NCBI GenBank assembly: GCA_003225335.1
Contig: QHZE01000096.1
Coordinates: forward strand, 1-33,702
Reading direction: 5' to 3'
DNA length: 33,702 nt
From: Acidobacteriota bacterium
GTDB taxonomy: Bacteria > Acidobacteriota > UBA6911
Shown: positions 27,056 to 33,702 of the stretch, piece by piece
Position numbering within the stretch: position 1 is the first letter of the stretch
How the letters are laid out: every line of letters starts with the position of its first letter
Notes under the pieces: generated by a model
The model's database searches: none
The model's input: only the letters and a program-made list of their open reading frames with translations
What the model was told of the DNA's origin: nothing
Made by a program: the position numbers and the translations under genes

Positions 27056-27428
27056 AACTGCGCTTGTTCCATTTCTCTTGTATCAACCTTGCCTCGGACC
27101 GTAACCTCCTGGTGGATTGTTCCGCCGGTCCGACGGACCTGCGACACGGAATTTTCCTTTGACGCTCCATAGCCTGCTGAGACCGTGCAAAGCTCCCGAA
27201 ATCTGTCCATCCTGTTATCCTGTCTAGCTGTTAGTGACGGGATTTATCGGGGTTGCTGCCAGCCGGGGCGGCGGACGACCAGGGTAGACCCACTCGTCGG
27301 GCTACGTAGCGAGTGAGCTGCTTTGAGCCAAGGAGAACGGCGGAGGAAATTTTAAACGCGCCTGTTTGGAAGCCAGGGATCAGACACTGACGTGATAGAA
27401 CCGCTTATTCATCGAACGCAACGGGCTA

Positions 27429-28907
27429 TCAGGCGATCCAACCGTACCATCGGTGGCTCGGCTCGCCACCTTCTTCCAGGTAAGCCATCTTGATCCGGCT
27501 CAGGTAGTCTTTCGGCAGTTCGTTACGCTTCGCGCTCGCGTCGACTCCGAACACGCGGGCGGCATTCAGGCCAAAAATTTGCTCCTTCACATCACGGGTG
27601 AGCGGCTGATACTTGTGCTTCTCGATGAGATCGCCGGGGACCTGAAATCGTCTGAACGCCTCAATCTGCCACTGTGGCGTGCCGTACCAGATCGAGTCCG
27701 TTCCCCATAGAACGTGATCGGCGCCGAACGCGTCGATGATCTGTCCGAGCAGGTGAGCGCAGATCGCCGGATGGGTTGTGACGAGCTGGCCGAAGGTCGA
27801 ACCGAGCTCCATGTAAATGTTCCGGATCCCAGGTTCGGCTTTTTTCATTTTGCAGAATTCCGTCGTCCACGGAATTTCGCCCGTGCTCGCGAAGACTTTC
27901 TCTGCCGAAGCCGCGTCGCGCAGTCCCGAGTGATAGACGAGAAACTCCAGGTCAGGAAAATCCTTCGCCGCCTTGATCAGATCGCGTGGGTGGTTGTAAT
28001 CCACCACGGGGCCTAACGGGAGCCCCTTGTGCACGCAGATTCTCGGGATCTTTAGAGCGCGCGCCTTCTCCAGCATCGGGTAGGTCACCTTTTCGTCATC
28101 CATCCACCACCCATGGTCGAAGCCCTTCGGCGCGGCTCCGGTGTAAGCTTTCCAGGCATCTACCTTCATCGCGCTCGCCTGCATGTCCATGAAATCGAGG
28201 TCGGCCTTCCCCAGTTGCGGCGTGACCAATCCATGCGCGAGCATCCGCTGCGAACCGGTCACCCGATTGATCTCGTCACGAATATGGGTCATCTGCTTCG
28301 GCGGGACGACGGCCTCCTGGGGATACGGTCCCGGTGGTGTGCTGATCAGGCCCAGCGACGTCTCGCTGTCCAGAAATACTTCTTTGACGAAGTTCTGCCA
28401 CGAGAGGTCTGCCATCGTTCCGGTGTCGCCGGCCAGCTTGGGATTCAGGCCGGCCCGCCGCGCCATCTTGCGCAACGCGAGCAGTCCCTGCTTCGCGACC
28501 GCGCCTTTGCGCCCGGCCTCGGCGTTCGTTGGGTCGTAGCTCTCGCTGACGTAATGGGTCTGGACGTCAAAAATGAAAAACGGCTCGCCCTTCCGCTCCA
28601 CGAATGCCGCCGCATCGAACATCTCTGCCTCGCCGACATCGAAAAACTTGCCAAAGACGTCGTTCAAGGCCAGGAGAGCGGCAGCCATTCCGCCCGTGGT
28701 CTTCAGGAAATGACGGCGAGTCAGTCCCAGCTTCGGTCCGGCCCGCTCCGCGTACAGGTCTGTGAGGTGCTCGACATTTGCCTGTGCGGGCGTTTGCGGC
28801 GGGGGCGGAAACTCCTCGTTCGAGACGATGCGGGTCGGGATGGGCGAGCGGGATGTGAAGCCTTTCCGCATCCCGGGCCGGATCGCGAAAGCACTACGGT
28901 TGATCAT
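27429..28907 (-). CDS. Amidohydrolase (amidohydrolase_2-type, metal-dependent) with internal Tat-like motif
   Basis: Start placed at MINRSAFAIRPG (28907) because of GGAGG upstream; Tat-like LTRRHFLKTTGGMAAALLALN; ICVHKGLP, LEFLVYHSG, DHVLWGTDSIWYGTPQWQIEAFRR, FGLNAARVFG. Confidence 0.85.
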   Translation of the reverse strand: MINRSAFAIRPGMRKGFTSRSPIPTRIVSNEEFPPPPQTPAQANVEHLTDLYAERAGPKLGLTRRHFLKTTGGMAAALLALNDVFGKFFDVGEAEMFDAAAFVERKGEPFFIFDVQTHYVSESYDPTNAEAGRKGAVAKQGLLALRKMARRAGLNPKLAGDTGTMADLSWQNFVKEVFLDSETSLGLISTPPGPYPQEAVVPPKQMTHIRDEINRVTGSQRMLAHGLVTPQLGKADLDFMDMQASAMKVDAWKAYTGAAPKGFDHGWWMDDEKVTYPMLEKARALKIPRICVHKGLPLGPVVDYNHPRDLIKAAKDFPDLEFLVYHSGLRDAASAEKVFASTGEIPWTTEFCKMKKAEPGIRNIYMELGSTFGQLVTTHPAICAHLLGQIIDAFGADHVLWGTDSIWYGTPQWQIEAFRRFQVPGDLIEKHKYQPLTRDVKEQIFGLNAARVFGVDASAKRNELPKDYLSRIKMAYLEEGGEPSHRWYGWIA

Positions 28908-29180
28908 GACGCCTCCAGAATTAGCAGCGGTGACGATTGTCCGTGAATTTTTCGGAACCGGCATACAGGCATAGCATCAAAAAGTCATTGACGCAACAAC
29001 CTGTAACAACTCTTAACAACTCTCTGTCGCGAAACCAGGGGGATTAGTGGACCATCCGATGGTTGGGCATTTCGACGTGACGCGCGACGGCCGGCGTTTT
29101 CTCGTCGTGACCGTAAGTGAAGAGACGGCGGCTGGGGCCGTTCACGGTCGTGCTCAACTGGACAGCGGAGTCGAAAAAGT

Positions 29181-29235
29181 GTTTTCGTATAATTCGTGAA
29201 ATTCGCGGCCAGTTTTTTCTCAGTGGCTCTGTGGC
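29181..29235 (+). repeat. Repeat family B, copy in opposite orientation
   Basis: gttttcgtataattcgtgaaattcgcggccagttttttctcagtggctctgtggcc matches the reverse complement of 9686-9747. Confidence 0.75.
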
Positions 29236-29338
29236 CAATGACGGTTTTTTGCCACGGACACACCGAGGCACGGCTTATCAATGGTGCTCCGGCGCTGGAA
29301 TCGTTTATAGTATCCGCAGTTTACCGGAGGACTCGGTA

Positions 29339-31714
29339 ATGAATCGCGGGGCGCTTTGGATTCTCCGATGGATAGCGGTGCTGTTTTTGGTCGTCGCCCC
29401 GATCGCTGTGGGGCGCACGCAGCAACAATCGGCCGTTCTGCCTCCGCCGGCCCCCTCACCCGAGCGTGCCGCCGTCAATCGATATTGCGTCGGCTGCCAC
29501 AACAACCAATTGAAGACGGCGGGACTCGAGCTCGACACGATCGGCGCTCAGAGCCTGAGTGCGCACCAGGAAGCGTGGGAGAAGGTGGTCCGGAAGCTTC
29601 GGTCCCGTTACATGCCGCCCCCAGGAATGCCTCGGCCGGATGAGCACACCTACGACGCCCTGGTGTCCTCGCTGGAGGCCTCGCTTGACAATGCGGCCGC
29701 GGCCAAACCCAATCCCGGCCGAACGGACACGTTCCGTCGACTCAACCGGACCGAATACCAGAACGCCATCCGCGACCTTCTTGCGCTCGAAGTCGATGTC
29801 GCCTCGCTTCTGCCGGGCGATGAGTCGAGCCAAGGCTTTGACAATGTGACGGTCGGCGATCTCTCTCCGACGTTATTGGAGCGATACCTGTCGGCGGCCC
29901 AGAAGATCAGCCGGCTGGCGATTGGACGCCCCAGCCGTTCTCCCGGCGGCGTTACCATCAACCTTCCGCCGGACCTCACACAGGAGGAGCACTTCGAGGA
30001 CCTTCCGCCCGGCACACGCGGCGGATTGGTGGTTCGCTGTACCTTCCCGCTGGACGCCGAGTACGAGATCCAGCTTCGGCTTGCGCGAGACCGCAATGAG
30101 CACGTCGAGGGCTTGAACGAGGCCCACGAGGTGGAGCTGATGTTGGATGGCGAGCGGCTGCGGTTGTTCACGGTGAAGCCGCCGCCGAAAGAGAACGACC
30201 ATCATCTCGTGGACAATGACCTCAAGCTCCGCGTCCCCGTGAAGGCCGGTCCGCACGCGGTCGCCGCCGCATTTCCGAAGAAGACCTCAGCCTTGCTCGA
30301 AACGGAGCGTCAGCCGTACCAGGCACACTTCAATATGGACCGGCATCCCCGGCCTCAGCCGGCTCTGTACTCGATTTCCGTCAACGGCCCTTATGAAGCC
30401 AAAGGACCCGGCGACACGCCCAGCCGCCGCCGGATTTTTGTCTGCCGGCCGGCGAAGGCAGGCGAGGAAGAAGGCTGTGCCAAACGCATCCTGGCGACTT
30501 TGATGCGCCGCGCCTACCGGCGGCCCGTGACCGACGCCGATTTGCGGATACCGATGAGGTTCTACAAAGACGCGCTGCCGGACGGTGGATTTGAGGCGGG
30601 GATTGAAATGGCATTGCGCGCGGTGCTGGTAAGTCCGGAATTCCTGTTTCGCGTCGAACAGGATCCTGCCGGCGTTGCTCCGAATACTGCCTATCGCATC
30701 ACCGACCTGCAACTGGCATCGCGCCTGTCCTTCTTCCTCTGGAGCAGTATTCCGGACGACGAGCTTCTCCAGGCGGCCATTCGAGGAAAACTCAAAAAGC
30801 CCGAGGTGCTCGAACAACAAGTCCGGCGCATGCTGGCGGATGACCGGTCGCGAGCCCTGGTGAGCAACTTTGCCGAGCAGTGGCTGTATCTGCGGAATCT
30901 TGCCTCGACGACTCCGGACATGCGCCTGTTCCCGGACTTCGATGACAATCTGCGGCAAGCCTTGCGCCAGGAAACGGAGCTGTTTTTTGAGAGTATAATG
31001 CGCGAGGATCGCAACGTGCTCGACCTGCTCAGGGCGAAGTACACGTTCGTCAACGGACGCCTGGCCAGGCACTACGGAATTCCGAACGTGTACGGCAGCC
31101 GCTTCCGGCGCATCACGTTCGGCGACGACAGCGTGCGAGGCGGGCTGCTGCGCCAGGGGAGCGTTCTGACGGTGACTTCCTATGCCACGCGGACCTCGCC
31201 CGTGATTCGCGGCAAGTGGATCCTGACCAATATTCTCGGCGTGCCTCCACCGCCGCCACCCGGGGCGGTGCCGGCGCTGAAGGAGAACGGCGGGACAGGT
31301 AAGACTTTGTCCATGCGGGAGCGCATGGCCGAACATCGCGCCAATCCCGCCTGCTCAGGCTGCCATCAGCTTATGGATCCGGTCGGCTTCTCGATGGAGA
31401 ACTACGATGCGGTGGGCCGCTGGCGAACCCTCGAGGAGGCTAAACGAATCGATGCCTCCGGGGGGCTTCCGGACGGCAGCAAATTCGAAGGTGTGTCCGG
31501 ACTCCAGCAGGCCCTGTTGAGACGTCCGGAGATTTTTGTTACGACTTTTGCTGAAAAGCTTCTTACTTACAGCTTGGGCCGGGGAGTCGAGTACTACGAC
31601 GCCCCGGCAATCCGAAAGATCGTACAGGAGGCCCGGACCAAGGATTTCCGGTTCTCGTCAATCATCCTGGGAATAGCTGGCAGCACACCATTCCAGATGA
31701 GGAGATCGCAATGA
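29339..31714 (+). CDS. DUF1587/DUF1592/DUF1595/DUF1588/DUF1585 domain protein with planctomycete-type cytochrome c motif
   Basis: ATG at 29339 after CCGGAGGA RBS; signal peptide; CVGCH haem-binding motif; RRLNRTEYQNAIRDLLAL; CAKRILATLMRRAYRRPVTDADL; CSGCHQLMDPVGFSMENYDAVGRWR; second CxxCH. Confidence 0.92.
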   Translation: MNRGALWILRWIAVLFLVVAPIAVGRTQQQSAVLPPPAPSPERAAVNRYCVGCHNNQLKTAGLELDTIGAQSLSAHQEAWEKVVRKLRSRYMPPPGMPRPDEHTYDALVSSLEASLDNAAAAKPNPGRTDTFRRLNRTEYQNAIRDLLALEVDVASLLPGDESSQGFDNVTVGDLSPTLLERYLSAAQKISRLAIGRPSRSPGGVTINLPPDLTQEEHFEDLPPGTRGGLVVRCTFPLDAEYEIQLRLARDRNEHVEGLNEAHEVELMLDGERLRLFTVKPPPKENDHHLVDNDLKLRVPVKAGPHAVAAAFPKKTSALLETERQPYQAHFNMDRHPRPQPALYSISVNGPYEAKGPGDTPSRRRIFVCRPAKAGEEEGCAKRILATLMRRAYRRPVTDADLRIPMRFYKDALPDGGFEAGIEMALRAVLVSPEFLFRVEQDPAGVAPNTAYRITDLQLASRLSFFLWSSIPDDELLQAAIRGKLKKPEVLEQQVRRMLADDRSRALVSNFAEQWLYLRNLASTTPDMRLFPDFDDNLRQALRQETELFFESIMREDRNVLDLLRAKYTFVNGRLARHYGIPNVYGSRFRRITFGDDSVRGGLLRQGSVLTVTSYATRTSPVIRGKWILTNILGVPPPPPPGAVPALKENGGTGKTLSMRERMAEHRANPACSGCHQLMDPVGFSMENYDAVGRWRTLEEAKRIDASGGLPDGSKFEGVSGLQQALLRRPEIFVTTFAEKLLTYSLGRGVEYYDAPAIRKIVQEARTKDFRFSSIILGIAGSTPFQMRRSQ

Positions 31715-33054
31715 TCATTACGAAGAAGGCTCTACCGCGGCGAACGTTTTTGCGGGGCATGGGCGCGTCCCTTGCGCTGCCGTTGCTGGATGCCATGGTT
31801 CCGGCCATGACCGCCCTGGCCGCCACGACGGCCAATCCGGTGCGCCGCCTGGGTTTTGTGTACGTACCGATGGGAGCCCATATCCCTCAGTGGACTCCTC
31901 CAGGCTCGGGGCGCCTCACCGAACTTTCGCCGACACTCCTCTCCCTGGCGCCGTTTGTGGATCAGCTCACCGTGATCACCAATCTGGAGCTGAAGAACGC
32001 CTATCCCGGCACGCATGCAACCTCCAACGCCGCCTTCCTGAGTGCCGCCAGGGCGAAGTGGACCGAAAGCACCGACTACTACCTGGGCACCACGGTCGAT
32101 CAAGTCGCCGCCAGGCAGATCGGCGGGGAGACTCCTCTGCCGTCGCTCGAGCTCGCGATGGATTTGCTCACCACGGTCGGCCAGTGTGACAATGGTTATG
32201 CGTGTGTCTACCAGAACAATCTCTCCTGGTCGTCACCGACGACGCCGCTTCCGGCAGAGGCTCACCCGCGCGTTGTGTTCGAGCGCCTTTTCGGCGATGG
32301 GGGGAGTGCGGCGGACCGGCTCACGGAGCTGCGGAAGAGATCGAGCCTTCTCGATTGGGTCAGGGAGGATATCTCCCGCCTTCAGAACAGGCTCGGCCCG
32401 GGCGACCGTACCAAGGTCGGTCAGTATCTGGATACCGTTCGAGAGGTGGAGCGACGCATTCAGAAGGCCGAGGCCCAGACGGCCGATTCCCCGCTGCCGG
32501 ATCTGGATCGCCCGGTTGGCGTACCGGCTGCTTACGCAGATCACGCGCGGCTGATGTTCGACTTGCAGGTGCTGGCTCTCCAGGGCGACGTCACAAGGGT
32601 GATTACGTTTCAACTGGCTCGCGAAACAAGCACGCGAACCTATCCCGAGATCGGCGTTTCCGATCCGCACCACCCGCTGACGCACAATGGCGGCAATCCG
32701 GAAATGCTCGCGAAGGTGGCCAAGATCAATGCGTTCCATGTGTCGCTGTTCGCCTATTTCCTGGACAAGCTGAAGGCCACGCCGGATGGCAACGGTTCCC
32801 TGCTGGACCATTCGGCCTACCTGTATGGCAGCGGCATGAGCAATGCCGACAAGCATGACCACGTAAACTTGCCGATTCTTGTCGCCGGCGGCGGAGCAGG
32901 CAGGATCAAGGGAGGGCGTCACATCAAGTATTCGGAACCTACGCCGCTGGCCAATCTTCACCTGACGCTGCTCGATATGGCAGGGGTGCATCTCGACGCT
33001 TTCGCAGACAGCCAAGGCAAGGTCAAGGAGCTGCTCGAGCCGCTTTCTCTGTAG
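31711..33054 (+). CDS. DUF1552 domain-containing protein with Tat signal
   Basis: 447 aa: LPRRTFLRGMGASLALPLLDAMVPAM; GFVYVPMGAH; ATSNAAFLSAA; LLDHSAYLYGSGMSNADKHDHVNLPILVAGGGAG. ATGA overlap with the upstream stop. Confidence 0.92.
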   Translation: MIITKKALPRRTFLRGMGASLALPLLDAMVPAMTALAATTANPVRRLGFVYVPMGAHIPQWTPPGSGRLTELSPTLLSLAPFVDQLTVITNLELKNAYPGTHATSNAAFLSAARAKWTESTDYYLGTTVDQVAARQIGGETPLPSLELAMDLLTTVGQCDNGYACVYQNNLSWSSPTTPLPAEAHPRVVFERLFGDGGSAADRLTELRKRSSLLDWVREDISRLQNRLGPGDRTKVGQYLDTVREVERRIQKAEAQTADSPLPDLDRPVGVPAAYADHARLMFDLQVLALQGDVTRVITFQLARETSTRTYPEIGVSDPHHPLTHNGGNPEMLAKVAKINAFHVSLFAYFLDKLKATPDGNGSLLDHSAYLYGSGMSNADKHDHVNLPILVAGGGAGRIKGGRHIKYSEPTPLANLHLTLLDMAGVHLDAFADSQGKVKELLEPLSL

Positions 33055-33114
33055 GACCAACGTCTATGAAGCCAAAAATCCTTTGCCGGCTGGAAAGGAT
33101 TTTCCCCCGAGTTC

Positions 33115-33190
33115 TCCTGGGAGAGCACGCATCTTGCGTGCTCTGTGAGTCGCGAAACCGTGAGCGCGCTGGAAGCGTGCGCTCCCAGGA
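33115..33190. repeat. Nested inverted repeat (TCCTGGGAGAGCACGCA / AGCGTGCGCTCCCAGGA) with inner perfect hairpin 33123-33143
   Basis: Outer arms 33115-33131 and 33174-33190 (15/17); inner gagcacgca-tct-tgcgtgctc. Confidence 0.75.
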
Positions 33191-33263
33191 AGCGTCCTCA
33201 CCCCTCTGCTTCTCCTGTGGTGAATTTTTCTTGGTTGCGGCTATGCTGCGCTGTGTAAATCTT

Positions 33264-33371
33264 CTCATACCGCCCGGTCATTCACGGGCGAGACGCCCGT
33301 GCCACGATAGCTTCGCGGCATGGCCGTCCCGGCCATGGCGCAAAACTTGACCGATTTGTCAACTTTGTGTC
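33264..33371 (-). repeat. Repeat family F, copy 2 (inverted)
   Basis: Reverse complement of the 26821-26927 sequence with few differences. Confidence 0.88.
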
Positions 33372-33385
33372 GAGCAGGTGGACTT

Positions 33386-33660
33386 AGGGCCCGTCAGGAA
33401 ATAAGGTGTGCATTTTGGCGCGAGCGCCGGGCGGGCAGATGCAAGGCGCCGCGACGCAGGCGATGTGGTGAACATCGTCGAGGAGCGGCAACGCCGCAGA
33501 TGCCCGCCCGCCGCCGCGCCCCTCCGGGCTGCGGCCCGCAGGCCCGCTGGCTGTGTTGCTCGCTCCTTACATACCGCAGCGGGTATGCTCGTCGCTCGCG
33601 CCTTGCCAGCGGGCCTGGGGGCCAGCAGCAAAATGTACACCTTATTTCCTGACGGGCCCT
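33386..33660. mobile_element. MITE-like non-coding element, 275 bp, 32-bp terminal inverted repeats, possible TTA target duplication
   Basis: Left AGGGCCCGTCAGGAAATAAGGTGTGCATTTTG, right CAAAATGTACACCTTATTTCCTGACGGGCCCT (31/32 complementary); flanks read ...ac-TTA-GGGCCC...GGGCCC-TTA-gt...; no plausible transposase inside. Confidence 0.75.
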
Positions 33661-33702
33661 TAGTTGTCCGCCTCGGTGTTTTCGGAACAGAGACGCGGAG
33701 AC

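Noticed and set aside
27200-27425. Possible small RNA or remnant in the gap after repeat G
   Set aside because: No clear promoter, terminator or conserved structure could be recognised by eye.

Overview
The window (33.7 kb) looks like chromosomal DNA from an Acidobacteria- or Solibacter-like soil bacterium; that taxonomy is inferred from gene content only. Left third (34-11062, all minus strand): an alpha-glucan metabolism block with a response regulator-PP2C phosphatase, a DUF4912 protein, a GH57-GT5 fusion (branching enzyme + glycogen synthase), a second GT5 glycogen/starch synthase of the KVGGL (SSIII/IV-like) type, and a plant-type alpha-glucan water dikinase (GWD) with two CBM45-like starch-binding repeats. 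This is the best candidate for an under-described system: bacterial glucan phosphorylation coupled to glycogen synthesis. Middle: an SDR oxidoreductase and a DinB-family protein (overlapping ATGA), a large Oar-like TonB-dependent receptor, a TPR gene broken by an exact 7-bp tandem duplication, a PPOX-family protein, a TetR regulator, a decayed antitoxin-like ORF, and a 1695-aa TPR protein with an embedded C39-like peptidase domain. Right: a Tat-type amidohydrolase and a translationally coupled DUF1592-type cytochrome/DUF1552 pair. Intergenic regions carry many quasi-palindromic repeat families, several in two or more copies, including a 275-bp MITE-like element with 32-bp terminal inverted repeats. 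I recognised no transposase, tRNA, rRNA or CRISPR. All calls come from reading the sequence; no database search was run.
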